DNA of 64,000 nt from Halomontanus rarus (lineage in GTDB: Archaea > Halobacteriota > Halobacteria > Halobacteriales > Natrialbaceae): assembly GCF_029338335.1 (NCBI RefSeq), contig NZ_CP119797.1; one strand, written 5' to 3'. The notes below the pieces were generated by a model. The model saw only the letters and a list, made by a program, of their open reading frames with translations. It was not told the DNA's origin and did no database searches. The position numbers and the translations under genes were made by a program. Shown here one piece after another: positions 35,097 through 44,391 of this stretch; positions within the stretch are counted from its first letter, which is position 1, and every line of letters begins with the position of its first letter.

Positions 35097-35507
35097 ATGT
35101 ACGACACGATTCTCGTCGCAACTGACGGGAGCGACGCTGCAAACCGTGCGGTTGCCCATGCGACCGATCTCGCCTCGTCGTTCGACGCCGACCTTCACGC
35201 GATTTACGTCGTCGATACGACGCGGTACGGGCAGGCGGTGCTGTCCGAAGCCGGTGGTGTCCTCGAAGAACTCGAAGAACGCGGAGACAAGATCCTCGAG
35301 GACGTCGCCGGGCTCTCGGACGTCGACACCACGTCCGTCATACGAAGCGGCCGGCCGAACGAAGAGATTACCGCGTACGCCGAGGACATCGAGGCCGACC
35401 TCATCGTTCTCGGCAATCGCGGTCTCGGTGCGGGTCCTGCTACAAAGCTCGGTAGCATCGCCGAACGGATCGTTCGAAACGCAGGTCGGCCAGTGATTAC
35501 GGCCTGA
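35097..35507 (+). CDS. Universal stress protein, UspA family
   Basis: The 136-residue single-domain USP opens MYDTILVATDGSDAANRAV. It ends with the nucleotide-binding segment VLGNRGLGAGPATKLGSIAERIVRNAGRPVITA. The USP ATP loop G-xx-G-x9-G-[ST] is present in the form G-NR-GLGAGPATKLGS. It starts at ATG 35097 with upstream AT-rich promoter sequence. A close relative starts 66 bases downstream, so the two look like a tandem duplicate pair. Confidence 0.92.
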   Translation: MYDTILVATDGSDAANRAVAHATDLASSFDADLHAIYVVDTTRYGQAVLSEAGGVLEELEERGDKILEDVAGLSDVDTTSVIRSGRPNEEITAYAEDIEADLIVLGNRGLGAGPATKLGSIAERIVRNAGRPVITA

Positions 35508-35573
35508 TCTGAACGTGTCACTGTTCGCGATGAAAGATATATGATCTGAGTCGATGTCTGGCAGAGTGATTCG

Positions 35574-35993
35574 ATGTACGACACTATCCTCGTTCCGACC
35601 GACGGGAGCGATCCCGCGAACCGCGCCGTCGAACACGCTCTGGCGCTCGCAGATCGATACGACGCTCGCGTTCACGCGTTGTACTGCGTGGAAACCCACC
35701 GGTACGGAGAGCCCGCGTTGAGTAGTACCGCGATCGTCCTCAATCAGCTCGAAGAACGGGGACAGGTGATGCTCGAGGAGTTAGGCGACCGCGCGGACAA
35801 CGCGGGCATCGAGTGCACGTGGGACGTCTGTCACGGTCGTCCCTGGGAAGAGGTCCTCGAGGCCGCTGACGAACTCGATGCCGATCTCGTCGTGATCGGC
35901 TATCAGGGGCAGAGCCACACGCGAACCGGAAGGATCGGAAGCGTCGCCGAGCGCATCGTCCGATCGTCGGATCGGCCGGTATTAACTGCGTGA
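35574..35993 (+). CDS. Universal stress protein, UspA family
   Basis: The 139-residue USP opens MYDTILVPTDGSDPANRAVE. It has a distinctive middle segment ECTWDVCHGRPWEEVLEAADE and ends GYQGQSHTRTGRIGSVAERIVRSSDRPVLTA. That middle segment is nearly the same in the decayed copy at 60361-60588, so the two share a recent ancestor. The two cysteines in the middle segment are not standard USP residues. It follows the 35097 USP with its own promoter-sized gap. Confidence 0.92.
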   Translation: MYDTILVPTDGSDPANRAVEHALALADRYDARVHALYCVETHRYGEPALSSTAIVLNQLEERGQVMLEELGDRADNAGIECTWDVCHGRPWEEVLEAADELDADLVVIGYQGQSHTRTGRIGSVAERIVRSSDRPVLTA

Positions 35994-36129
35994 AGGGACC
36001 TGTACGCCACTCCGCTTCGGTTCGAATTCTCGAACGGTCAGTGTCGTTGCCGACCGAGCGACCATTGTTCGGGGTATCGACCGAGACGACACGATCGAGA
36101 GTGATCGACGATTAACCGTGTAGCACGTG

Positions 36130-36405
36130 TCAGTCTTCGAGTTCGGACTCGAGCGAGAGCCACCAGAGGTGCCACCGGCCCTCGACTCGATGGTGCTCTA
36201 GCGTCCCGTCTTCGACCATCGCGGAAAGCTGTTCGAATAGCTCGTCGGTCGGAACGTCACACTCGCCGGCCAGGTACTGCGTGTTGACGACCGGAACCGG
36301 CGCGGCGCGGATCGTCTCGACGATCCGGACAGGGGGTATCCGATCACCATCGTCGGAAGCCGAATCGAGGTTCGTCTCTGAACGGTGGTGGCTATCGAAT
36401 GGCAT
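36130..36405 (-). CDS. Small winged-helix-like protein
   Basis: The 91-residue protein has a disordered first 25 residues. It then has PVRIVETIRAAPVPVVNTQYLAGECDVPTDELFEQLSAMVEDGTLE and ends in HHRVEGRWHLWWLSLESE. Helix spacing is that of a MarR/ArsR-like winged helix without dimerisation arms. Haloarchaea carry many such proteins; function is unknown. It lies between two USPs and the TnpB/dodecin relic. Confidence 0.65.
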   Translation of the reverse strand: MPFDSHHRSETNLDSASDDGDRIPPVRIVETIRAAPVPVVNTQYLAGECDVPTDELFEQLSAMVEDGTLEHHRVEGRWHLWWLSLESELED

Positions 36406-36440
36406 AGTGTTCGTACTCGCCGTTCCGTGTTGAATCCCTC

Positions 36441-36600
<160 letters not shown>

Positions 36601-36601
36601 A

Positions 36602-36745
36602 GCACGCGAGGCGTTTCGCGAGGCGAGCCAGACGGTCGACGACATCTCCGGAATCAACGTCGAGAAGTGGACGGCGGACGTTGAGGACGGTGAAATCGTT
36701 CAGTACAAAGCGACGACCGAAATCGCGTTTTCGGTCGAGCACTGA
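36602..36745 (+). pseudogene. C-terminal two-thirds of a dodecin, truncated by IS sequence
   Basis: The plus strand encodes EASQTVDDISGINVEKWTAD and then VEDGEIVQYKATTEIAFSVEH before TGA at 36743-36745. This is the helix and last two strands of dodecin, the flavin-storing dodecamer common in haloarchaea. The first strand (about 20 residues) is missing, and an in-frame TGA at 36599-36601 lies at the junction with the TnpB relic. So it lacks a start and is probably dead. Confidence 0.75.
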
Positions 36746-36872
36746 TCCGTTCCCGGTAGTCGTTAGTACGGCACTGGTGTCTCCTCACGATGTAGTGCGA
36801 TTCGTCGAGGAACGCTGATCGGAGCGGTCGTTCCGGGCGAGTTTCTTGTACTCTCGTAACGTTTCCCCGGCC

Positions 36873-37313
36873 ATGGTGTCGCACGTACTCGTGGCGCTCG
36901 ACGGATCACCGCAATCGTGGGCCGCCTTCGACCACGCGGTTTCGAATTACGCCGGAGAGACGATCACGGCGTTACACGTCGTCGATCCGCTGGAAGGTGT
37001 GTACAGCGATTACGGAGGCGACGGCTACTACGACGCACGAACCCACGAACGGGCCGTCGAACGCGGTGAAGCACTCGGCGATCAGGCACGCGAGCGAGCT
37101 GACGACGCGGGAATCCTCGAGACGACCGTCCTCGAAACCGCGGTCGAAACGGGACCGACCGCTCGAACGATCCTCGGGTTCGCCGACGAGAACGACGTCG
37201 ACCTCGTCGTTATGGGCAGCCACGGTCGGTCCGGCGTCGCACGGATCCTGCTCGGAAGCGTCGCCGAAACCGTAACGCGGCGAGCCCCGGTTCCGGTAAC
37301 GATCGTCCGATAA
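36873..37313 (+). CDS. Universal stress protein, UspA family
   Basis: The 146-residue USP starts at ATG 36873 (VSHVLVALDGSPQSWAAFDH). It has a longer variable loop (YSDYGGDGYYDARTHERAVERG) and a complete ATP-binding loop VVMGSHGRSGVARILLGSVAETV near residue 117. It belongs to a different subgroup from the two USPs at 35097 and 35574. No signal or membrane segment is present. Confidence 0.92.
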   Translation: MVSHVLVALDGSPQSWAAFDHAVSNYAGETITALHVVDPLEGVYSDYGGDGYYDARTHERAVERGEALGDQARERADDAGILETTVLETAVETGPTARTILGFADENDVDLVVMGSHGRSGVARILLGSVAETVTRRAPVPVTIVR

Positions 37314-37328
37314 CGAACCGCGAGCCTG

Positions 37329-37601
37329 TCACGGTGAATCGCGACGAATCCGCTCGGGGACGTCCTCGACGGCGACTTCGACCTCGTTCGTTCGCACGAA
37401 TGGTGGCGTCCACGGATCGTTGTACTGGAGCACCGTCGGCTCGCCGCGCGGCCCGATCTGGCGCCGAGAGAGCTGCTCGAGCAGCCGGGTCCGTTCCCGG
37501 TCGACGCGCTCGTCCGTCGCGTCCCACGAAAATCGGCGCACTGCAACCGTCCGCGGCGGTTCGACGACGAATCGTACGCCGAAGTCGGTCGGCGTCGGAA
37601 T
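37329..37601 (-). pseudogene. C-terminal relic of a SOUL heme-binding protein
   Basis: The minus strand encodes RFVVEPPRTVAVRRFSWDA, RLLEQLSRRQIGPRG and VLQYNDPWTPPFVRTNEVEV before a stop at 37329. The LQYNDPWTPPF-R-NEV segment is the signature C-terminus of the haloarchaeal SOUL/HEBP heme-binding family. The N-terminal half is missing and a stop codon directly precedes the preserved frame. The break point coincides with a 51-base ABC-transporter fragment on the plus strand. Confidence 0.7.
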
Positions 37602-37648
37602 TCAACGAACTACTCGAGGAACGACAGGACGCGGGTCGGACGACTTTC
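37598..37648 (+). pseudogene. 17-codon fragment of the ABC-transporter ATPase
   Basis: The plus strand reads EFNELLEERQDAGRTTF, which aligns without gaps with EFYELLEERRDAGRTSF of the intact ATPase (codons at 50746-50796). About four of every five bases are identical. It lies between the SOUL relic and the end of the COG1361 protein gene. The copy at 50236 also ends next to DNA homologous to that same COG1361 tail, so this is the remains of a duplicated locus. Confidence 0.75.
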
Positions 37649-37678
37649 GCTCGAACGTCCGTTACGGTATCCCCACGC

Positions 37679-38875
37679 TCAACGTCTGCGGAACCACCAA
37701 ATCGCGGCGAGTACGAACACGAGCGCGACGGCGACGAACGGCGCGATGGAATCGACGTCGGTGTCCTCGTCGGTCTCGACGATCGAGACCGGGATCTGAA
37801 CGGTATCTGCGCTCGTTCGGTCGCCGGTCTCTGTCTCGTACGTGAGCGTGAGCGCGGCGCTGGTAGTCGCCTCGATCGAGTCCTCCCCGGATTCGAGGGC
37901 GAATCGTGCCGTTTCCGAATCGTCCGGCTCGAGCGTTCCGACGTACGCTGTCGGCGACTCGCTCGACAGCGGCGGCTCGGTCTCGACCCTGGCGACGACG
38001 CCAGTCACCGACTCGTTGCCGTCGTTCGCGATTCGGACCTCGTAGACGCCTTCCCCGTCGACGGGCACTTCGTCGTCTACGGGAGTCACGTCGAAAGACC
38101 GGGACTCGTTGACCGCGATTCCGAGCACGGTCGGACCGCCGGTCCGGACGATTTCGTCTTCGTCTTCGTCCTCGTCCTCGTCCTCGTCTTCGTCTTCGTC
38201 ATCGTCAGTCTCGTTCCGATCGCCCTCGTCGTCGAGGGGTTCGGCGACGGTGCGATACTGGACGGTGGCGAACAGCGGATACGTCTCCGGATCGACCCGC
38301 GCGGCCACGACGTCGATATCGACGGTCTCGACGTCTCCGGGCCAGATCTCGGCGACGACGACCGACCGCATCGTCTGCGGCGCGGCGACCGGGCCGAACG
38401 TCACGGCACCGTCCACCGATCGCACCGTCACGACGATATCGGTTGCCTGGCGGTCGCCATCGTTCGTCACCTCGAGCGTGATCGGCGTCGCATCGCCCGC
38501 GTGGACCGACTGGTTCGCCGCCACGGTGACGGTGACGTCACCTTCGGCCGCCTGTACTATCGGTGGGTCCGTCGCTGACGGCTCAGCCAGCGGTAGCCCG
38601 GGCGTATCGTCCCCGGCGGGCGGTCGTGCCGTGGAGTCGTTTTCGGCTGCTGCGTCGGTTTCGTTGCCACCGTCGTCCGCCGGTTCTGCGGTGGCCTCGT
38701 CCGTGTTCGTGCCGTTTTGTGGCGGTTCGTCCTGTAGCGATGTAACCGCTTGGACGCCGCCCGTCGCCGTCGCTGTTACGGCTCCGATCATCAGTAACCC
38801 GACGACCAAGAGGGTACCCACCGCGATGGCCGTTCGCCATCGTTGCCGACCCGGTGGCGCCTCTCGGCCCGTCAT
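37679..38875 (-). CDS. Secreted/anchored COG1361-type (CARDB-like) protein with acidic linker
   Basis: From ATG at 38873-38875 the 398-residue protein has an N-terminal signal/membrane helix (AIAVGTLLVVGLLMIGAVTATA). An acidic, T/P-rich linker follows, then two Ig-like NEW/CARDB domains (about 108-190 and 232-345), separated by a D/E-only run of about 18 residues near 210. The C-terminal membrane anchor ends APFVAVALVFVLAAIWWFRRR. Such proteins accompany ABC-2 type exporters in haloarchaea, and a permease gene is divergent at 39042. The D/E run is coded by a CTC/TTC triplet repeat at about 38154-38211. Confidence 0.82.
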   Translation of the reverse strand: MTGREAPPGRQRWRTAIAVGTLLVVGLLMIGAVTATATGGVQAVTSLQDEPPQNGTNTDEATAEPADDGGNETDAAAENDSTARPPAGDDTPGLPLAEPSATDPPIVQAAEGDVTVTVAANQSVHAGDATPITLEVTNDGDRQATDIVVTVRSVDGAVTFGPVAAPQTMRSVVVAEIWPGDVETVDIDVVAARVDPETYPLFATVQYRTVAEPLDDEGDRNETDDDEDEDEDEDEDEDEDEIVRTGGPTVLGIAVNESRSFDVTPVDDEVPVDGEGVYEVRIANDGNESVTGVVARVETEPPLSSESPTAYVGTLEPDDSETARFALESGEDSIEATTSAALTLTYETETGDRTSADTVQIPVSIVETDEDTDVDSIAPFVAVALVFVLAAIWWFRRR

Positions 38876-39041
38876 GTCCACTCCGAAACGGACAAGACGG
38901 CGATAAATCACCCCGCCCGTTCCACGATCGAACGGACGATTACCAGACTGTTACCGTGACAATCGGTTGTTACCCCGAACGGTTGCGGTTCACTTATAAG
39001 GGGTCGTCTCCCGTCGGGAATCGACGACGGTTCGAGATCCG

Positions 39042-39842
39042 ATGCTCGAGATCACCTCGTTCGAAGCCGGTCGCCGACTTCGCGGTTCCCTGCTACTCGC
39101 CGGTGCGCTGATCGCGCTGATCGTCCTCACCGTCGCGCTCTTTCCATCGATTCAGGAGACCGGCGCCGATCTCGACGCCTACCTCGAGTCGCTTCCGCCT
39201 GAAGCGACGCGCGCGTTCGTCGGGAACGTAACGACGCTGACCACGATCGAGGGCTACCTCGTCTCCCAGCTCTACCAGTTCGGGTGGGTGTTGTTGCTCG
39301 CGATCTACTACGCGTACGCCGCGGCCTCGACGGTCGCTTCGGAAGTCGAACGCGGAACGGTGGAGCTAACACTTTCGTTACCGGTGACGCGGACCCGGAT
39401 GGTGGTCGGCAAGTTCCTGGCGCTCGTTCCGGGAGTCGTCCTCGTGAACGCGATCACCTTCCTCGCGGTCTACCTCGGTGTAGAACTGGTCGACGAGTCG
39501 ATTGACGTTACCCACCTGTTCGCCGTACACGCGTACTCGATCGTCTACTTGCTCGCCTGCGCCGGCGTCGGACTTCTAGCCTCCGTCGCGTTCGATTCCG
39601 TCCGCCGAGCGCAGACCGTCGGAGCCGGATCGGTTTTCGGCCTGTTCTTGCTCGATACGTTCACGTTCGATACCGATTACGAGTGGCTCGGTGACGTCGC
39701 GTTCTCCCGACACTTCGATCCTGGTGCGATTCTCGTCGACGGCGAACTCTCGTGGCCGGACCTCTCTGTGCTCCTGTTCGCCGTCGTCGTCCTCGTCGTC
39801 GTCAGCGGTGAATATTTCGAACGGCGTGACCTCTCCGGATGA
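39042..39842 (+). CDS. ABC-2 type transporter permease
   Basis: The 266-residue protein has six predicted membrane helices. It has the ABC-2 pattern SEVERGTVELTLSLPVTRTRMVVGKFLAL near 108, which is the coupling helix region of NatB/YhaP-type permeases. No ATPase gene adjoins it: only a 17-codon ATPase fragment is left at 37598, while an intact ATPase of the right type lies at 50236. The two are therefore plausible partners. Substrate is unknown. Confidence 0.87.
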   Translation: MLEITSFEAGRRLRGSLLLAGALIALIVLTVALFPSIQETGADLDAYLESLPPEATRAFVGNVTTLTTIEGYLVSQLYQFGWVLLLAIYYAYAAASTVASEVERGTVELTLSLPVTRTRMVVGKFLALVPGVVLVNAITFLAVYLGVELVDESIDVTHLFAVHAYSIVYLLACAGVGLLASVAFDSVRRAQTVGAGSVFGLFLLDTFTFDTDYEWLGDVAFSRHFDPGAILVDGELSWPDLSVLLFAVVVLVVVSGEYFERRDLSG

Positions 39843-39911
39843 CGCACAGCGATCCGTCGTCTGTCTCATCCGTCTCCGTTACCTCGGCATGATGTCTTCT
39901 CACCGTCCGAA

Positions 39912-40335
39912 TCATCGGACGGACGTTACTGGGACAGGTGACCGGCGGAACGCTCCCTTCGCGACGTTTCCGACCAGATATCCTCGTGTGATATCTTCGC
40001 TGTGTCGACCGTGACTCCACATCACATTCACATCGTTATCCTCGGCGGACTCGAGAATCGCTCGCACCGGGTGATCCAACCCGACTGCCGTTTCGATTTC
40101 TGTCTCGTACTCGGCAGCGATATCGCGGGCGGCCTCGAAGACGGTGGTGGACCGTTTTTCGGTTTCCGCTTCGATATCGTCGGTCAGTGCGAGACCGACC
40201 GCTTCCCCATCGTCATCGTCGGCGCCCCGACGACGTGATACACGGTAATCTTAGCGTCGGGGGCGTGTCTCTCGTGCGTACTCGAGTGCTTTCCCAGCTA
40301 TCTCCGACTCGTCCATGGGAACGAGAATACGCGTG
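39912..40335 (-). pseudogene. Universal stress protein pseudogene with frameshifts
   Basis: Reading the minus strand in pieces gives TRILVPMDESEIAGKALEYA, then after a shift KITVYHVVGAPTMTMG, then after another shift VGLALTDDIEAETEKRS and DITRGYLVGNVAKGAFRRS ending at TGA 39912. The pieces align end to end with the intact USP at 60886. At least two frameshifts are needed, and the usual ATG is replaced by ATC before TRILVPM. It is a clear decayed paralog. Confidence 0.85.
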
Positions 40336-40595
40336 ATCGTACGCTCGCTACGCGAACATCGAATAAAGCAATCCGGAGGACGGAGTGAGGGGGAGTATCT
40401 CGCGAGCCGATCGTCGAGCAGTCTCGGCCGTGTCGCTTCGTGATCTCTCTTTCGCTCTCGAGAGCGACTACTGGGACACTCGGACAGTCGACCCCGAGGA
40501 AGTCGCGTTCTCGATCGATCGCTTTCTCCGTTCGAGCGGCGCTAACCGGGGCGGTGAGTTCGTCGACTTCGATCGGATCGCAGGGAACGAATTCG

Positions 40596-41453
40596 TCACG
40601 ATCCGTCCGTCTCTCCAGGTCGGACGGTCAACACAGGAGCCGGTGCGGTACGCAGGACGCGCTCCGTGACGCTTCCCAGTAACTCTCCCTCGTGATCCCC
40701 TCTCCCCCGCGTTCCCATGACTAACAGATCGATCTCTTCGGTTTCCGCGTACGCGGAGATCTCGTGGTGGACCGTTCCGACGGTAACTGCCGTACGGATA
40801 TCGACGCCATTCGTGGCTGCGCTCTCAGCCGCCGTTTCGAGGACGCGCTTCGTGTTTTGCTCGAGTCGGCTGACGAGCGCTTCCGTTTCGGAATCGATCC
40901 CGTAGCGCGTCACGTTGACCACCGATAGGAGGTGAAGCGTCGCCCCCGTCTCAACGGCGATTTCGGTGCCGAGTTCCAGCGCGATGCGAGCGTGGCCGCT
41001 TCCGTCCGTCGGTACGAGAACGCGGTCGAACGGGTAGAGGCTGCGAATATCGTCGCTCGCTCGAACGACGAGTACCGGCACGGAAGCGTCACGGACGACA
41101 CTTTCGGTTACGCGGCCCAGAACTACCGGTTCGGCCTCCCGCCTTCCGTGCGCACCCATGACGACGATCTCGACCTCCGCCGCTGCGACGTACTCGAGAA
41201 TTCGGTCTCGGGGTTCGCCGTGTCGTTCTTCGGTAACGACGGTCTCTACCTCGGCGGCTGCGGTCCCGCGAGCGTCGGCGAGTATTTCGTCGACGGTTCG
41301 ATCGGACGTTTCTCGCGGTCCCTCGTCGGAGTCGGTGTCGGAGACGAACAGCACGTGAATGGTCGCCGTCGGTGGCGCCATTCGACTGGCGAGTTCGAGC
41401 GCGGCGTTAGCGGGACCGCTTCCGTCGGTCGGAACGAGGAGTCGATCGTACAT
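40596..41453 (-). CDS. Tandem-domain universal stress protein
   Basis: The 285-residue protein has two USP domains. The first (1-130) opens YDRLLVPTDGSGPANAALE and ends VVMGAHGRREAEPVVLGRVTESVV. The second (about 138-280) opens FDRVLVPTDGSGHARIALE and ends LVMGTRGRGDHEGELLGSVTERVL. The glycine-rich ATP loop is complete in the second domain but altered in the first (GRREAEPVVLGR). A piece of the second domain is duplicated at 51340-51395. The protein is cytosolic. Confidence 0.92.
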   Translation of the reverse strand: MYDRLLVPTDGSGPANAALELASRMAPPTATIHVLFVSDTDSDEGPRETSDRTVDEILADARGTAAAEVETVVTEERHGEPRDRILEYVAAAEVEIVVMGAHGRREAEPVVLGRVTESVVRDASVPVLVVRASDDIRSLYPFDRVLVPTDGSGHARIALELGTEIAVETGATLHLLSVVNVTRYGIDSETEALVSRLEQNTKRVLETAAESAATNGVDIRTAVTVGTVHHEISAYAETEEIDLLVMGTRGRGDHEGELLGSVTERVLRTAPAPVLTVRPGETDGS

Positions 41454-41696
41454 ACGGGGAATTCGATCGGCATGGACTTACACCTATTCGGGGTCCGTCC
41501 CGAACTGCTCGAGGTGGAATCGTATTCGCCGCGACACGATCGGGCTTCAGTGCACGCGTCTCGAGAGGGCGTTCGCGAGGAACGACACCGAATATTGTCC
41601 GCTACTGCGACGGTTTCGCGAAATCCCTCCATCACTCACGAGCTCGATCGTGTCCTCACGGTGAACTATTTATGCTCGTGTGTGATACGACGGGGT

Positions 41697-41885
41697 ATGA
41701 GACCACGAGCGGAGCGCCGGTGCCACCTTCTACTCGGGATCTCACTAGTTCTCCTGACCATTGGCATCGGATACGATTTTATCGTCGGGACGAAAATGGC
41801 AGACTTTATAGTGATACTCGCGGGGCTCTTCGTCGGATGGGTAGCATTCTTCTACTGTCTGGGAAACGCATCGTTCTGGGGATAG
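41697..41885 (+). CDS. Small two-helix membrane protein, unknown
   Basis: The 62-residue protein has two membrane helices (about 9-27 and 35-55) joined by a short loop (GTKMADF). It starts at ATG 41697. A TATA-like CTATTTATG at 41666-41674 lies at the right distance for a leaderless transcript. The hydrophobic pattern and promoter support a real gene, but I recognise no family. It is flanked by a tandem USP (divergent) and an AT-rich region. Confidence 0.65.
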   Translation: MRPRAERRCHLLLGISLVLLTIGIGYDFIVGTKMADFIVILAGLFVGWVAFFYCLGNASFWG

Positions 41886-42351
41886 TTCGGATAGTTTCTT
41901 CTCTCTTCGGAGAGAGCCACCACCGTTTAAATTCACGTTATCTTCGTCGATGTGATCGCTGTTATCGATCGAAATACGTGTGTTGAGAAGGATATCCATC
42001 ACAGCAGTTCTCGACGAGGGCGTGAGTAGTAACGTCTTTCCAGATGGTTTCGAGCGTTTCCTCTCTTGAAGCGAGATCAAACTAATGAAGCAAAGCCACA
42101 CTTTCTCCATTTCCGTTTACACGCCTACGATTGTAACTGCTATTTCATCAGTAACGATATATTATCGTGGGTGGTATCTCTATGGCGCAGTCTAAGTACA
42201 TGATTAACGTGGTGAATACGCTGATAAACGCCCAGAGGGGTCGATAATGATGAATTCGGACTCGTGTACTGAGTCTGTTGTCAGGTGTGAACGGCAAGGG
42301 ACGGACGAGTATTCCGCAGCAGTACAGCAAAATCAACTCGGAAGACCGCGG
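41886..42351. other. AT-richer stretch without a recognised gene
   Basis: The local base composition is clearly lower in GC than the neighbours. There are short open stretches on the minus strand (such as a 37-codon acidic stretch ending near 41970 and hydrophobic codons near 42180-42300) but no start, family motif or promoter to support them. It is probably decayed or imported sequence; an MgtE relic follows directly. Confidence 0.4.
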
Positions 42352-42560
42352 TCAGAGCAGGGCGAGTGCGAACAGGAAATCGATCGCGATGCTGATGGCG
42401 TTTTGAAGGGCAGTGGCGATCGGGCCGCTGCCGAGTGCTGGATCCACATTCAGTAGGATGAACCCGATCGGGATGAGCGAGGCGAGGACAGTCGCGGTGG
42501 TACTGGAACCGAACAGCGAGAGCCCGACGACCGGACCGAACAGGTGCCACGGGGGCTCGG
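42352..42560 (-). pseudogene. C-terminal relic of an MgtE-type divalent cation transporter
   Basis: The minus strand encodes GPVVGLSLFGSSTTATVLAS, LIPIGFILLNVDPALGSGP and ATALQNAISIAIDFLFALALL before the stop at 42352. The order of glycine-rich helix, DPALGSGP and a last helix matches the C-terminal membrane domain of MgtE (D-P-A-x-x-S-G-P-x-x-T). The N-domain, CBS domains and first helices are missing and no start exists. It is best read as a remnant. Confidence 0.55.
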
Positions 42561-42706
42561 CTCCGGACGGCGACTCGCACACGGGCGGCCGCGAGGCCGA
42601 CTGAGGAAGCACTCGGAATCGGAACGACAGTGGCGAGAACGTGAGGTTACCAACACCGAGGGGAGTGTGTTAGAAGCAAGTGGCTCGCCGTGGGAAATGG
42701 ATGGGT

Positions 42707-43474
42707 ATGACGAACCTGCTCGCAGCAAAGACGGCTGTCGTGACCGGTGCCTCGAGCGGAATCGGACGATCGGTCGCGCGAACGTTCGCCGAAAACGGCG
42801 CCGACGTCGTCGTCGCTGACGTGCGCGAAGACCCGCGGGAGGACGGACGACCGACCCGCGAACTGATCGAAAGCGAGACCGACGCGTCGGCTGCGTACGT
42901 CGAGTGCGACGTCTCGAACGTCGACGACTTCGAGGCGGTGATCGACGAAGCCGATCGGTTCGGCGGCGTCGACGTACTCGTCAACAATGCGGGCATCTTC
43001 CGGTCCGAGGAGTTCCTCGAGGTAACTCCCGACGGCTACGATCGACTTATGGAGGTGAACGTGAAGGGGCCGTTCTTCGGCTCGCAGCTCGCGGCTCGGC
43101 GGATGATCGAGAACGACGGCGGGAGTATCATCAACGTCTCGAGCATCGCCGGTCTCGTCGGTAACGGCGGCTACGTCACGTACTGCGTTTCCAAGGGGGC
43201 ACTCCGGCTGTTGACGTACGCGCTGGCACACCGACTCGGTCCCGAGGGAATTCGCGTGAACGCGATCCACCCGGGTGGTGTCGAGACGGCGATGATGGAG
43301 GACGCCCACATGGGGCCGGAAGCGCTCGATCAGTTCGTCCAAGCGATTCCGTCGCGGCGAATCGGCGAACCCGACGATATCGCGGGGGCAGCCCTGTTCC
43401 TCGCGAGCGATCTTGCGGGCTACGTCAACGGCGAGTCGCTCGTCGTCGACGGCGGGTACACCTATACCGGGTGA
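42707..43474 (+). CDS. Short-chain dehydrogenase/reductase (SDR)
   Basis: The 255-residue classical SDR has cofactor loop TGASSGIG (13-20), acidic D38 in VVADVR, which favours NAD+, and NNAG (93-96). The catalytic S145/S146, Y159 and K163 lie in the VSS and YCVSK segments. It resembles the 3-oxoacyl-ACP reductase/glucose dehydrogenase group; the substrate is unknown. A Cys in the YxxxK motif (YCVSK) is allowed but uncommon. An ATG at 42701 gives two more residues. A second SDR lies 185 bases on, in the opposite orientation. Confidence 0.9.
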   Translation: MTNLLAAKTAVVTGASSGIGRSVARTFAENGADVVVADVREDPREDGRPTRELIESETDASAAYVECDVSNVDDFEAVIDEADRFGGVDVLVNNAGIFRSEEFLEVTPDGYDRLMEVNVKGPFFGSQLAARRMIENDGGSIINVSSIAGLVGNGGYVTYCVSKGALRLLTYALAHRLGPEGIRVNAIHPGGVETAMMEDAHMGPEALDQFVQAIPSRRIGEPDDIAGAALFLASDLAGYVNGESLVVDGGYTYTG

Positions 43475-43659
43475 CGCCAGAATATCGATGCCATACGATT
43501 GTAGCGGTCTGCACTGACGCAGTTGTTTATCCGACACCGTTACTCTGACCTCGGTGTGACGCTCGACGCCGATCACGAGCGTCGACTCGTCGCACGTATT
43601 TGTACGCCGTATCGACCAGCAGAACGGCTGTATTGTTTATAAAATGAAATTTTGGTGCA

Positions 43660-44391
43660 TCAGTGAGCGGTCCATCCGCCATCGACTGGAATATTCGTTC
43701 CGGTGACGTAGGATGCTTCGTCTGATGCGAGGAATGAAGCGACTCCCGCGATTTCCTCCGGTTGTGCGATCCGGCCCATCGGCGTTTCGTCCCTGACGAA
43801 ATTGTAGAACTGTTCTTCCTTCAGATACTCGTCCGTCATCGGGGTCTCTACGAAGCCCGGACAGATGCTATTCACGCGGACGCCTCGATCGGCGTAATCG
43901 ATGGCGACTTCTCGCGTGAGGTTCACGACGCCGCCCTTCGCGGCCGAATACGCGGCCGCGCTGGGCCCACCGACGAGTCCGTAGATCGACGCGATATTGA
44001 CGATACATCCCTCGCTTTTCTCGAGGTGTGGTAGCGCCGCCCTCGACCCGTACATGACGCCGCTCAGATTCGTCCGAATAACGTCGTCCCAATCCGTGAG
44101 TCGGATCTCCGTGACCGTTCCGACGCGGGCGATACCGGCGTTATTCACCATGATATCGAGCCGCCCGGACTCGTCGACGACTCCTTCGACGAGGGCCTTA
44201 GCCTGCTCGAAGTCGGAGATGTCACATCGGACGAACTCGCATCCGAGTTCCTCGGCGACCTCACGCCCTCTCTCTTCGGTTCGGTTTGCGATCACGACGT
44301 CGGCACCGGAGTCGAGGAACTTCGCAGCGATCGCTTTTCCGATCCCCGAGGAGCCTCCGGTGACGATTGCAATCTTGTTTTCGAGCGACAT
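43660..44391 (-). CDS. Short-chain dehydrogenase/reductase (SDR)
   Basis: The 243-residue SDR has TGGSSGIG (11-18), NRTEERG after the second strand (Arg at this position favours NADPH) and NNAG near 83. The catalytic S135, Y148 and K152 lie in IASIYG and YSAAK. It is most like 3-oxoacyl-ACP reductase FabG and related reductases, which in haloarchaea include polyhydroxyalkanoate precursors. It is convergent with the SDR at 42707 but only distantly related to it, so they are not recent duplicates. Confidence 0.9.
   Translation of the reverse strand: MSLENKIAIVTGGSSGIGKAIAAKFLDSGADVVIANRTEERGREVAEELGCEFVRCDISDFEQAKALVEGVVDESGRLDIMVNNAGIARVGTVTEIRLTDWDDVIRTNLSGVMYGSRAALPHLEKSEGCIVNIASIYGLVGGPSAAAYSAAKGGVVNLTREVAIDYADRGVRVNSICPGFVETPMTDEYLKEEQFYNFVRDETPMGRIAQPEEIAGVASFLASDEASYVTGTNIPVDGGWTAH

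Noticed and set aside
38154..38211. Tandem triplet repeat that could suggest a repeat array
   Set aside because: It is in frame within a gene and codes for a D/E linker; there are no spacers, so it is not a CRISPR or intergenic repeat.
40385..40669. 94-codon plus-strand frame with an acidic middle (ALESDYWDTRTVDPEE)
   Set aside because: The start context is poor, no TATA element was found, it overlaps the end of a well-supported USP gene and no family is recognisable.
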